This document shows, piece by piece, positions 1-8,000 of a stretch of DNA of 12,218 nt. This DNA is from Butyrivibrio sp. UBA3740 (GTDB lineage Bacteria; Bacillota; Clostridia; Lachnospirales; Lachnospiraceae). The position numbers were made by a program, and so were the translations under genes. The stretch covers positions 1 to 12,218 of the forward strand of contig DFGW01000220.1 in the NCBI GenBank assembly GCA_002372465.1, given 5' to 3'. The notes under the pieces are model-generated. The model made no database searches. It had not been told where the DNA came from and saw only the letters and a list, made by a program, of their open reading frames with translations. Position 1 is the stretch's first letter; every line of letters begins with the position of its first letter.

Positions 1-501
1 CTTAATGCTTCCATCGAGGCAGCAAGAGCAGGAGAAGCAGGTAAAGGCTTTGCGGTTGTTGCCCAGGAGATCGGACAGCTGGCAGCTAATTCTGCAGAAT
101 CCACCACAGAAATCGGCAAGATCATCACTGAGATCACAGCGCAGATCCAGTCACTTTCCGATAAGTCCCAGGCCAACATGGAGGAGATCAACCAGAGTAC
201 TGAGGCTGTACAGACAGCAGGAAAGACCTTTGAGGAGATATTCTCCAGCCTTGATGAGACCAGTGCTACAGTACAGCAGATGATCGACAAGATTGGAAAC
301 GTAGATACCATCGCCACATCAGTTGCTGCTATTTCCGAGGAGCAGTCAGCAAGTACACAGGAAGTTACAGCAACCACCGACAATCTGGCTATCAGCGCCG
401 AGCAGGTTGCTTCAGAGAGCCAGGGCGTAGACGAGAGTGCTTCAACAGTTTCCAATTCAGCTGCAACAATTGAAGACTTCGTAAGCAACTTTAAGATCTA
501 A
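1..501 (+). CDS. Methyl-accepting chemotaxis protein, C-terminal part (5' end outside window)
   Basis: This is the cytoplasmic signalling end of a chemotaxis receptor, which relays ligand state to CheA and CheW and is tuned by methylation. The frame is open from base 1 and the 166 visible residues begin in the most conserved part of the family, the hairpin tip: [20 protein letters not shown] followed by AxEIGxLAxxS. The rest is a long alpha-helical coiled coil rich in A, E, Q, S and T, with typical methylation-helix composition ([12 protein letters not shown] at about residues 114-125). It ends in NFKI, with no NWETF-like CheR/CheB tether. Sensor domain and membrane segments lie outside the window, so ligand and topology are unknown. 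The stop is followed after 20 bases by the next start, so these genes are probably co-transcribed. Identification of the signalling domain is near certain. Confidence 0.96.
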   Translation, partial: LNASIEAARAGEAGKGFAVVAQEIGQLAANSAESTTEIGKIITEITAQIQSLSDKSQANMEEINQSTEAVQTAGKTFEEIFSSLDETSATVQQMIDKIGNVDTIATSVAAISEEQSASTQEVTATTDNLAISAEQVASESQGVDESASTVSNSAATIEDFVSNFKI

Positions 502-521
502 GGAAGAAAGAGAGGTGACCT

Positions 522-821
522 ATGTATATTTCGATGCAGTGTTCGGACAACACCGGAATGCTGAATACTGAGATCTGCACCTTCTATGGCATCAGATATG
601 TGCCAAGGTTCAGATCGGCCGTAATCTCCACAGAGCATCTCAACCACGAATATGTGATTCCCATGACGCCACAGGACTACGAAGTTGCTGTTAAGCAGAT
701 CAATGAAGCCATGAGAGCGCATGCAACTATGATCATTATCGAGCAAGGCCTTGTCTGCCGCGGCCGTAAGGGCGAGATCAGAAATGTAGAAGCCCAGAAG
801 CTCAAGATCGTCGGAGTATAA
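522..821 (+). CDS. Hypothetical protein, 99 residues
   Basis: I do not recognise this family. The start is ATG with a good GAGGTGA ribosome binding site a few bases upstream. It is flanked at 20 and 15 bases by genes in the same direction, which supports it as a real member of the short operon. The protein is soluble-looking, with no signal peptide or membrane segment. It holds a predicted helix at about residues 50-66 (PQDYEVAVKQINEAMRAH), a hydrophobic strand (ATMIIIEQGL, about 67-76) and a basic segment C-RGRKGEIRN at about 79-88, followed by a C-terminal strand. Cys is present at positions 7, 19 and 79. The basic patch could bind nucleic acid or a nucleotide, but that is a guess. A long open frame on the opposite strand is a shadow. 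Confidence 0.75.
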   Translation: MYISMQCSDNTGMLNTEICTFYGIRYVPRFRSAVISTEHLNHEYVIPMTPQDYEVAVKQINEAMRAHATMIIIEQGLVCRGRKGEIRNVEAQKLKIVGV

Positions 822-836
822 AAAGGGGGAATAAAA

Positions 837-1319
837 GTGAGTAAGAAAGCGCTTGTGGCTTATTTTTCCGCCAGTGGTGTAACAGCTACTGTGGGAAAAG
901 AGCTTGCTGCGGCTATTTTTGCTGATACCTATGAGATAGTTCCCAAGGTAAAATATACGGCAGAGGACCTTAATTGGCAGGATCAGAACTCCAGAAGCAG
1001 CAAAGAAATGAAGGATGCAAAAGCAAGACCTGAGCTGGCAGATAAGAGTGCCCCTGTTGATGATGCAGATGTGGTTTTCCTCGGATTTCCAATCTGGTGG
1101 TACACTGCGCCCAGGATCATCAATACCTTCCTTGAAGAGTATGACTTTTTTGGAAAACATGTTGTGCTTTTTGCTACCTCGGGCGGAAGTGATATCGAAA
1201 AGAGCATAAAGGACCTGCAAAACACCTACACCAAGATCCACTTTGACGGTGGTAAGAGACTTAGTGTAGGGATGAGTCGGGAAGAGCTGAAAACTCTTGC
1301 AGGGAAATATCTTAATTAG
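837..1319 (+). CDS. Flavodoxin (short-chain, flavodoxin_4-like)
   Basis: A 160-residue FMN-binding electron carrier or small NAD(P)H:quinone-type flavoprotein of the cytoplasm. The N-terminus KKALVAYFSASGVTATVGKE gives the first beta strand and the phosphate-binding loop (SASGVT, about residues 10-15, in place of the classical T-x-T-G-N/K-T). The central GFPIWWYTAPRIINTFLE (about 86-103) carries the aromatic isoalloxazine-contacting loop, and the FATSGGSDI stretch (about 116-124) is the third flavin-contacting loop typical of this clade. Length matches the family. The start is GTG with GGGGGA upstream (826-831); an ATG is not available nearby. It follows the 99-residue gene by 15 bases and is the last gene before the terminator at 1345-1372. 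Redox partner unknown; family assignment is firm. Confidence 0.93.
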   Translation: MSKKALVAYFSASGVTATVGKELAAAIFADTYEIVPKVKYTAEDLNWQDQNSRSSKEMKDAKARPELADKSAPVDDADVVFLGFPIWWYTAPRIINTFLEEYDFFGKHVVLFATSGGSDIEKSIKDLQNTYTKIHFDGGKRLSVGMSREELKTLAGKYLN

Positions 1320-1344
1320 GTAAAATAGATTTACGACAAAAACT

Positions 1345-1372
1345 AAAAGCATCTACGAAAGTAGATGCTTTT
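1345..1372 (+). terminator. Intrinsic terminator after the flavodoxin gene
   Basis: A perfect 12-bp stem (aaaagcatctac / gtagatgctttt) closes a GAAA tetraloop within C-GAAA-G, a very stable loop. The stem ends in a T run on the + strand and begins with an A run, so it could work in both directions, although no converging gene is present. It separates the chemotaxis-flavodoxin run from the helicase run. Confidence 0.92.
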
Positions 1373-1377
1373 ATAAT
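1372..1377 (+). promoter_or_regulatory. Possible -10 element for the helicase operon (TATAAT)
   Basis: A perfect TATAAT lies directly on the 3' edge of the terminator, 31 bases before the helicase start codon. A sigma-A promoter is expected here because the terminator isolates the downstream genes. I see no recognisable -35 hexamer at 16-18 bases upstream (that stretch is inside the terminator stem), nor an extended -10 TG. The call therefore rests on the hexamer and position only. Confidence 0.35.
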
Positions 1378-1408
1378 CAATTGTTTTGTTTGAACGAAAG
1401 GCTTAGCT

Positions 1409-3454
1409 ATGGATAAAGACATATTTGCCAAGGAACAGGCTCATTTGACCAAAACCTATAACAAGCTCCTGGAGATAAGGGAAGGCATTGAGAAACAGAT
1501 TTCTGAACTCAATGAAAAGGCTGTAGATGACAAGAACGACATCCGTGACAATATCAGATTCGACTATGCCGATATTGAGACTACCATGGAGACCCTTACT
1601 GAGATTGAGGTCTGGAACCGTTATATCGATACCTACAACGTTGAGAGCTCATCCCTTGGCAGACGCCTGGATACCGTGGATAAACTTCTCCAGTCTCCTT
1701 ATTTTGCGGAAATTTCCCTGAAGTTCGACGATGGCGAGGAGGCGGAGAACTATTATATTGGCCGCGCAGCCATTGCGGACAAAGGTCACACCCAGATGGT
1801 TGTGGACTGGAGATCCCCGGTTGCGGAAGTTTATTACAACCAGGAAAACGGTCCCACAAGCTATAGTGTTGATGACAGGACTATCCCTGTGGACCTTAAG
1901 CTCCGCAGGCAGTTTGATATTGAAAGAGACAAACTGATTTCCTACTTTGACACCCAGATCGCCATAGAAGATCCAATGCTCCTTAAGTCTCTTTCCCAGA
2001 CAAGGTCTGATAAGATGCAGGCCATAACAGCCACCATCCAGAAGGAGCAAAATACCGTGATCCGCTATCCTGATGTTCCGGTTTTATTGGTAAACGGAAT
2101 CGCAGGAAGTGGCAAGACTTCGGTGCTTCTTCAGAGGATCGCATATCTCTTTTACCAGAAAAGAAAAACCCTGCGTCCTGATCAGGTCTGCCTTCTGACA
2201 CTTAATCCCGTGTTCAGGGACTACATAGATGACGTGCTTCCGGATCTTGGCGAGACCAATCCGCTTACCCTGACCTGGAAAGAATTTCTTGATATGACCA
2301 AGGTGCCTTCCGACGGAAACGACCTTGATTACACCGGGGAGGAGAGCCTTACAAAGATCCATGAGGCTTTGCAGGATCTTGAACCGGAAGCTGATGACTT
2401 TTTGGACATCAGGCAAAAGGGCAAAGTAGTACTTACCAGGAATGATGTATTCAGTGCAGTTAAAAAGTTTAGCCAGTTCCCACTTGGAGTAAGGCTCATC
2501 CAGACTGTATCCGACGAGCTGGAGGCCAGGGCAAAGAACGCTCTTCACAACATGGATTTTGACGGTGATGAGGAAACTGATTCCGTGGCAGGGTCTGAAA
2601 CTGCAGAGGATAACAGGATAGAGAATGACTTTGGTGGTGCTCTAAGCACTATCAGGCGCTGCGGTTTTGTGGATGTAAAGCATGTGGCCCAGCGTATTCT
2701 TGGAAGTAGCCAGGTTACTGCTGCAGAGTGGTTCTACACCAGGATGGAGCTTACCGGAGAAGCCGACAAGAACATGCGCTATGTGATGATAGATGAAGTC
2801 CAGGACTATACAACTGCGCAGCTTATGGTACTTCGAAAGTTCTTCCCCAATGCCAGATTCATGCTGCTAGGAGATGAGTTCCAGGCCATCAGGGCCGGAA
2901 CTGTGACCTTTGATAAGATCAGTGAAATGGCAAAGGCAGATAAGCGTCAGTTTGTGGAACTTCCTCTTTTGACCAGCTACAGGAGCTCGCCGGAGATAAC
3001 TGAGATGTTTGCGTCGCTCCTTCCACAGGAGAAGAAGATGCTGGTTTCTTCGGTTCGGCGCCCGGGGCAGAAGACCTATGCGAAATCCTGCAGGGATGAT
3101 AAGGAATATTATAAAGAGCTAAAGAGCCTTATAAGTGACTTTGAGAAAAAAGAGGGGCTTACAGCCATCATCTGCAGAGACGGATTTACTCTTGAGAAGA
3201 TCAGTGACGGCCTTGGAAAGGATGCTCCCAAAACGGTAGCGGAGCACGACTCTCTGCCAAAGAGCGGAGCCTTCCTTATTGAGCTTCCTCTTGCCAAGGG
3301 GCTTGAGTTTGATAATGTGATACTGGCAGACGGTGATGTTGAAAGCTATCCCGATGATGAGCTTGGAAAGCACTGCCTCTATACTGCTATTTCCCGTGCA
3401 ACTCAGAACCTTGCTGTTGTTGCCAAGGGAGAGCTTGCTAAAGCAATCGGATGA
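1409..3454 (+). CDS. helD: HelD-like superfamily 1 (UvrD/Rep-type) helicase, RNA polymerase recycling factor family
   Basis: A 681-residue ATPase related to HelD, which in Bacillus and mycobacteria removes stalled RNA polymerase from nucleic acid. The N-terminal part is a charged coiled coil (about residues 5-60) followed by the HelD-typical IGRAAIAD...VVDWRSPVAEVYY stretch (about 117-145). SF1 motifs are intact: Walker A GIAGSGKT (K236), Walker B IDEVQD (D462, E463, Q465), motif III LLGDEFQAI (486-494), YRS near 525, KGLEFD (630-635) and motif VI YTAISRAT (658-665). It is shorter than B. subtilis HelD (about 770 residues). An acidic stretch at about 383-408 (DFDGDEETDS onward) lies between the helicase lobes. 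Start ATG with AAAGG 7 bases upstream (1397-1401). The stop is 15 bases before the hydrolase gene. The HelD assignment over a generic UvrD helicase rests on the N-terminal signature; the role in transcription is known for the family, not shown here. Confidence 0.92.
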   Translation: MDKDIFAKEQAHLTKTYNKLLEIREGIEKQISELNEKAVDDKNDIRDNIRFDYADIETTMETLTEIEVWNRYIDTYNVESSSLGRRLDTVDKLLQSPYFAEISLKFDDGEEAENYYIGRAAIADKGHTQMVVDWRSPVAEVYYNQENGPTSYSVDDRTIPVDLKLRRQFDIERDKLISYFDTQIAIEDPMLLKSLSQTRSDKMQAITATIQKEQNTVIRYPDVPVLLVNGIAGSGKTSVLLQRIAYLFYQKRKTLRPDQVCLLTLNPVFRDYIDDVLPDLGETNPLTLTWKEFLDMTKVPSDGNDLDYTGEESLTKIHEALQDLEPEADDFLDIRQKGKVVLTRNDVFSAVKKFSQFPLGVRLIQTVSDELEARAKNALHNMDFDGDEETDSVAGSETAEDNRIENDFGGALSTIRRCGFVDVKHVAQRILGSSQVTAAEWFYTRMELTGEADKNMRYVMIDEVQDYTTAQLMVLRKFFPNARFMLLGDEFQAIRAGTVTFDKISEMAKADKRQFVELPLLTSYRSSPEITEMFASLLPQEKKMLVSSVRRPGQKTYAKSCRDDKEYYKELKSLISDFEKKEGLTAIICRDGFTLEKISDGLGKDAPKTVAEHDSLPKSGAFLIELPLAKGLEFDNVILADGDVESYPDDELGKHCLYTAISRATQNLAVVAKGELAKAIG

Positions 3455-3469
3455 TTAGGAGGTGACTGA

Positions 3470-4282
3470 GTGGCTTTTTTAGGTACTGTTAAGACCGATG
3501 GTTTTGAAATGGAATATTGCAAGTTCGGAAGCGGACCAAGGACCTTTGTCATGATCCCGGGGCTTAGCATACAGAGCGTAATGGGCGCTGCAAATGACGT
3601 GGAAGCAGGCTTTGAACTTTTCAAGGATGACTTCACCACCTATCTCTTTGACAGGAGAAAAGAGGTACCGGAGAAGTACAGTGTATATGACATGGCAAAA
3701 GACACAGCGGAGGCTATAAAAGCAATTGGCCTTACTGACATATATCTTTTTGGTGCTTCCCAGGGCGGAATGATTGCTATGACCATTGCCATAGAGCATC
3801 CGGAGCTGGTAAAGAAGCTGGCTGTGGGTTCCACATCTCCGCGAGTTACTAAAGAGCAGTACGAGGGAATCCGGTCCTGGATAGACCTGGCAAAGAAGGG
3901 CGACAAAGAGGGTCTGTATCTGAGCTTTGGGCAGAAGGTTTATCCACCTGCTGTATTTGAGCAGTTCAAAGACTATTTCAGAGAGACCAGTAAGACTGTA
4001 ACTGATGAGGAGCTGGCCAAATTCATTATAATCGCATCCGGTATGAGGAACTTCAACGTCACAGACAGACTGGATGATATTCAGTGTCCGGTGCTTACAA
4101 CCGGGACCTTTGAGGATGCGGTCCTTGACTCGGATTCCACCATGGAGATCGCAGAAAAGCTTGATGAGAAGCAGGGGTTCAGGCTCTATATGTATACAGG
4201 CTTTGGTCATGCTTCTTTTGATACGGCTCCTGACTACCGTCAGAGAGTGCTGGACTTTTATCTGAATGATACAACCAAGTAA
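3470..4282 (+). CDS. Alpha/beta-fold hydrolase
   Basis: A 270-residue cytoplasmic alpha/beta hydrolase without signal peptide. The oxyanion-side loop is IPGLS (about residues 29-33). The nucleophile elbow is GASQGG with S97, the acid is probably D220 (or D216) in TFEDAVLDSD, and the base is H247 in GFGH, so the Ser-Asp-His triad is complete and in the expected order. A cap region (about 125-200) separates core halves. The substrate cannot be told; the family spans esterases, lactonases, C-C hydrolases and dehalogenases. The start is GTG, chosen because a near-perfect AGGAGGTGA (3457-3465) precedes it at correct spacing. It lies 15 bases after the helicase stop and 9 bases before the CinA-like gene, so it sits mid-operon. 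Confidence 0.93.
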   Translation: MAFLGTVKTDGFEMEYCKFGSGPRTFVMIPGLSIQSVMGAANDVEAGFELFKDDFTTYLFDRRKEVPEKYSVYDMAKDTAEAIKAIGLTDIYLFGASQGGMIAMTIAIEHPELVKKLAVGSTSPRVTKEQYEGIRSWIDLAKKGDKEGLYLSFGQKVYPPAVFEQFKDYFRETSKTVTDEELAKFIIIASGMRNFNVTDRLDDIQCPVLTTGTFEDAVLDSDSTMEIAEKLDEKQGFRLYMYTGFGHASFDTAPDYRQRVLDFYLNDTTK

Positions 4283-4291
4283 GGAGTAATC

Positions 4292-4834
4292 ATGAGTGAT
4301 AACACTTTAAGAGCCACCGAGATCATCGGTGGCTTCGCTGATATAGATGAAGCTTTGGTACGGGGAAAATACGAAGCCCTGACTAAGACCCTGATCGAAA
4401 AAGGCCTCACCATTACCACCATGGAGAGCTGTACCTCAGGCCAGATAGCTTCCCTCATAACCGACACGGAAGGCTCCTCTGCCATCCTGAAGGGCGCATG
4501 TATAACCTACAGCAATGAAGCCAAGATCATGGAGGGCGTCCCCAAAGAGATAATAGATAAGCATGGAGTTTACTCTCCTGAAACTGCTCTGGCTATGGCA
4601 TCTGCCTGCAGAAAGAAGTATAATGCGGATATATCTGTAGGAATTACGGGGAGTTTTGGCAATGTGGATCCCTCCAATGCAGACTCTGTCCCTGGAGAAG
4701 TCTTTTTTGCCCTTGAGGGAAAAGATAAATCGCAAGTCTTTCATTGTACTGTTCCCGCCCAGAAATCTCGCTATGCCTACAAACTGTACATGGCAGTACT
4801 AGTGGCGGAGGAAGTATGGAAAGTTTTGTCATAG
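4292..4834 (+). CDS. pncC: CinA C-terminal-domain protein (nicotinamide-nucleotide amidohydrolase type)
   Basis: A 180-residue stand-alone CinA C-terminal domain. Characterised members deamidate nicotinamide mononucleotide to nicotinic acid mononucleotide in NAD salvage. The signature ESCTSG (45-50; usually ESCTGG) contains the likely active Ser46, and the TYSNEAK stretch (72-78) contributes the conserved Lys78. The GVYSPETALAMASACR helix and the ITGSFGNVDP...DSVPGEV region follow; the usual TGIAGP is TGSFGNVDP here, pointing to a distinct subgroup. About 25 extra residues precede the usual domain start. AAGGAG (4281-4286) overlaps the previous stop codon and precedes ATG by 5 bases, implying translational coupling with the hydrolase. 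There is no N-terminal CinA domain. Family firm; exact amide substrate unproven. Confidence 0.92.
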   Translation: MSDNTLRATEIIGGFADIDEALVRGKYEALTKTLIEKGLTITTMESCTSGQIASLITDTEGSSAILKGACITYSNEAKIMEGVPKEIIDKHGVYSPETALAMASACRKKYNADISVGITGSFGNVDPSNADSVPGEVFFALEGKDKSQVFHCTVPAQKSRYAYKLYMAVLVAEEVWKVLS

Positions 4835-4901
4835 CAACAAATGCTCTGAGATGTCTTAACCTGCAAAAACCTTTACAATTCCGTAATGATTTTAATTTTG
4901 T

Positions 4902-4916
4902 GTTTATTGAATAAAC
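4902..4916. promoter_or_regulatory. Perfect 15-bp palindrome, candidate operator over the -35 box
   Basis: The sequence GTTTATT-G-AATAAAC is an exact inverted repeat with a single central base. It covers the proposed -35 hexamer (4907-4912) of the protease promoter, a typical position for a dimeric repressor site. It is too AT-rich and followed by no T run, so it is not a terminator. The regulator is unknown. Confidence 0.45.
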
Positions 4917-4935
4917 CTTCAGTAACTGCGATAAT
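4907..4935 (+). promoter_or_regulatory. Candidate sigma-A promoter for the protease-lipoprotein operon
   Basis: TTGAAT (4907-4912; 4 of 6 to TTGACA) and GATAAT (4930-4935; 5 of 6 to TATAAT) are separated by exactly 17 bases. Transcription would begin near 4942, giving an approximately 88-base leader that contains the hairpin at 4974-5001. There is no room for a promoter between that hairpin and the gene, which supports a site upstream of it. Confidence 0.55.
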
Positions 4936-4973
4936 ATATTAATGGCACTTCATAGAAAATGCATTCATTACAT

Positions 4974-5001
4974 CCCGGGCCAGAAATGGCTCGGGTTTTT
5001 T
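4974..5001 (+). terminator. Terminator-like hairpin in the leader of the protease gene
   Basis: CCCGGGCC pairs with GGCTCGGG (8 bp, one G-U) around the loop AGAAAT and is followed by six T residues: a textbook intrinsic terminator. It lies about 140 bases beyond the pncC stop but only 28 bases before the protease ATG. It can end transcripts coming from the helicase-pncC run. Because the only good promoter lies upstream of it, it would also act on the protease transcript itself, as an attenuator. Confidence 0.85.
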
Positions 5002-5016
5002 GTAGTATATAGATTT

Positions 5017-5021
5017 GAGGT
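5017..5021 (+). promoter_or_regulatory. Ribosome binding site deciding the protease start
   Basis: GAGGT stands 8 bases before the ATG at 5030. A longer reading from an in-frame TTG at 5015 would place this site inside the coding sequence and put RYYR before the signal peptide, so the ATG is preferred. Confidence 0.8.
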
Positions 5022-5029
5022 ATTACAGG

Positions 5030-8000
5030 ATGGTAAGAAAGGGTTTCAAGAATTTAATAAGTTCGGTGCTGATAGCCGCCATGATAATCCAGTCGGGAAA
5101 CGTGGCTGTGGCTTCAGAACCTTTAGATGAGTCGCAGCCTTTGTCTCGGGAGAACGAAGGACTTGTTTTGATGGGGGAAACCGGAGAGCCAATGGCAGAA
5201 GAAGGATCAGAAGGTGATGGCGATAGCGCAGAGCTTTCTGATGAATCCGGGACAACGGATGGAGAAAAAGACGACTCATCTGAGGCAGGAGTAAGTGGCG
5301 AGGATGATATAGAAAACGAACCTGAGGAGGGTATGGATTTTTCGGCCGAGGGAATCCGGGATGAATCAGAAGAGGAGACGATAGAAGATACTGACGCAGA
5401 CATGGAATCTGCTGAAGATACCTTAGAAAATGGTGCCGGCGAAAAAGACCTTCTCGAGGAAAAGAGTCTTCCGGAGGGTATAAAGGGAATGCCTGAAGGG
5501 TATGTGCTTTCTAGGTCTCAGCTGGAGATGAAGGGAAGCGCCAGAGAGCACGACTGTCTTGAGAACTTGAAGGACCTTGTAGAAGGTGAAGACTACGTAA
5601 AAGACCAGGTAATCACGCTGGTTGATAGCGACGAAGATGCTCAGCTTATAGCAGAGGCTTATTCAGGAGTAGTGCTTGATTACTCCTATGGCCTTGCAAC
5701 CATAAGCCTTGCAGACAGTGGGCTTTCTGTTTATGATGCCTTCGCATATTGTCTTGATGAGGACCTGGAGCTTCCATTCATAGAGCCCAACTACCTGACT
5801 TATGATACAGAGCCTGTTGAGGATGTGGATATGCTTCTTCGTTCCTCCAAGCTCATGACTGCCGGTGCTGAGGTACCTGCTGATAACGGCTTTTCTGACA
5901 GATGGTGGGTAGATGGGATTCAGGATACATTTTTAAACCCTGAAAGTGATGGCTATCAGTGGCACCATGACATGATCAATACCTTCTCTGCCTGGGGAGT
6001 TACCACCGGAACTTCAGACATAACCGTAGCAGTTATTGATTCCGGAATAACCCCTGGTCACTATGACTTTATAAATGACCCCTGGGCAGATAATCAGCCT
6101 ACCGTCACACAGAAATATGTGTATAAAGAGCTTCATCCAAGTACCACCGAATCTGAAAACGACATTATAGGACATGGCACCCACGTGGCCGGAATCCTGG
6201 CAGGCAGGATAAACGGAAATCTTGGAGCAGGAGTGGCTCCCGGAGTAAACATTCTTGCAATGAAGGCTTCCTACGGAAGTCGTGGAAATGTTGAAGATGC
6301 TTCGATAATCAGGGCAATAAACTATGCTGCCAGCGATAAAGATGAATCGGAAGGAAGCGGAACAAGGGCAGACATAATCAACTTAAGTCTTGGAAGTCTG
6401 ACCTACTCACAAAGCTATGAGACCGCCGTAAGAAATGCCTATGAAAACGGCGTTACTATCGTAGCTGCCATGGGAAATGATGGGAATAACACCATGAATT
6501 ACCCTGCGGCTTACGACCATGTCATTGGAGTTTGCTCTGTGGATGCTTCGGGTAATCGCTCGTCATTTTCCAATTATGGAGAATGGGCAGATATTTCTGC
6601 GCCGGGAAGCAAGATATTTTCAGCTGATTATGATGAGTATGACGCGTACGTTACTGACAGCGGAACTTCCATGGCAACACCAATAGTATCCGGTGCCTGT
6701 GCTCTGTACATGAGTGCTGTGGGTCATGTGGATCCGGATACCATGGAGAGAGTTCTGAAAAGAGCTGTTACCGGATCTGCCGGTGACGGCACAGGGGCAG
6801 GTATTATTGACCTTGCCAAGCTCTTTAACGGAGATACTACTGCTCCGAGGATTACCGTTAAGGCAAACGATGACTTTGTGGATGATGATGTTGATAACAG
6901 GACCGTTGTGGGAGAAGTTCAGGAGGGATCAACCTATACCCTTTCCTATGATGTTGCCAGCGACTCTCAGATTTCTTTTACTCCCCTCAACTTTGGCGGA
7001 GCAGCGCAGGCCAACAATAACACAAAGATTGTATTTACCACCAACGGAAAGGCACCCTCCGTATACAACGGCAATGTATTAAACGGTGAGGTTGCGCAGG
7101 GAGAGATTACCGTAAACGACCTTACAGGTGAGCTGACAGGAAGGAAGAAGGTAACCCTTAAGGCTGCAGCAGTTACGGGCATGGGCGTAATGGGAAAAGT
7201 GAGCACACTTGTCTTTTACGTGGACCCATCTCTTGAGACCAAGGCTGAGGCCCTGGAGGATACCATAACAGTTACCATAAACAATGTGCCTCAAAAGATG
7301 GTGGCAGGAAAGAGCGTTACTCTTAATGCTACTGTGGAATCGGACGATAAGACCAAGGCTGTTTCCCAGAAGGTTATCTGGAGAATAGAGGGCTATTCAG
7401 GAGGTGATTTATCGGGAGCAAAGATTGACTCATCGAAGGGAATTCTTACCACGGTCTCCGGGAAACAGGGGATTATTAATATCTCCTGCACCACGGCAGA
7501 TGGAAGAGCTACGACCTATGCCTCCATTGAAGTCACCGGAATATATCCTGTTAAGTCCATTGGCGTACAAGCCTCAAGGACTACTCTTACTTTGGACTAC
7601 GGTGAAGATTATGCCGGCGATGAGGACAAGCCATACCTTTCAGTGGTAAATGTGTCCTCCATGTTTGACACTGCCGGTCATGACCTTTTGACAAACCAGA
7701 ACTATTCCTATGCAGATAAGTCCCTTCAGTGGATTTCCTCCAACGAAGCTGTTGCCAGGGTAATTGCCATAAGCGGAGACGGAGAACTACCCTATGCCAA
7801 GGTAAAAGCTGTTGGCGTTGGTAATGCGACCATTACCTGCAAGGTCCTTGACGGGTCAGGCAAGTATGCCAGGGTTACACTTAAAGTGGTTCCCGATGCT
7901 AATAGAAAAGTTCAGAGCATTAAGCTATATGAAGGCAGCCTGGTAACGGAAGCTTCAGTTCCAATAACTTCTGCGACTTTATATGCAAAAGAAAATTCGA

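Noticed and set aside
498..1352. Long reverse-strand open frame (284 codons) across the 99-residue and flavodoxin genes
   Set aside because: It lies antisense to a recognisable flavodoxin, its translation is compositionally odd (Cys, His and Ser rich), and it has no family motif; it is a shadow of + strand codon bias.
3479..4210. Reverse-strand open frame (243 codons) under the alpha/beta hydrolase
   Set aside because: Fully antisense to a gene with intact catalytic motifs, with no recognisable domain of its own.
5015..5029. In-frame TTG start giving five extra residues on the protease
   Set aside because: The GAGGT ribosome binding site falls inside this stretch and nothing suitable lies before the TTG; the ATG at 5030 gives correct spacing and a clean signal peptide.
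4942..5130. Small + strand open frame across the protease leader
   Set aside because: It runs through the terminator hairpin, lacks a ribosome binding site and overlaps the protease signal peptide in another frame.
5023..5403. Reverse-strand Ser/Pro-rich open frame opposite the protease N-terminus
   Set aside because: It is the mirror of the acidic Asp/Glu codon stretch (GAA/GAT read backwards gives Ser and Phe codons) and carries no independent support.
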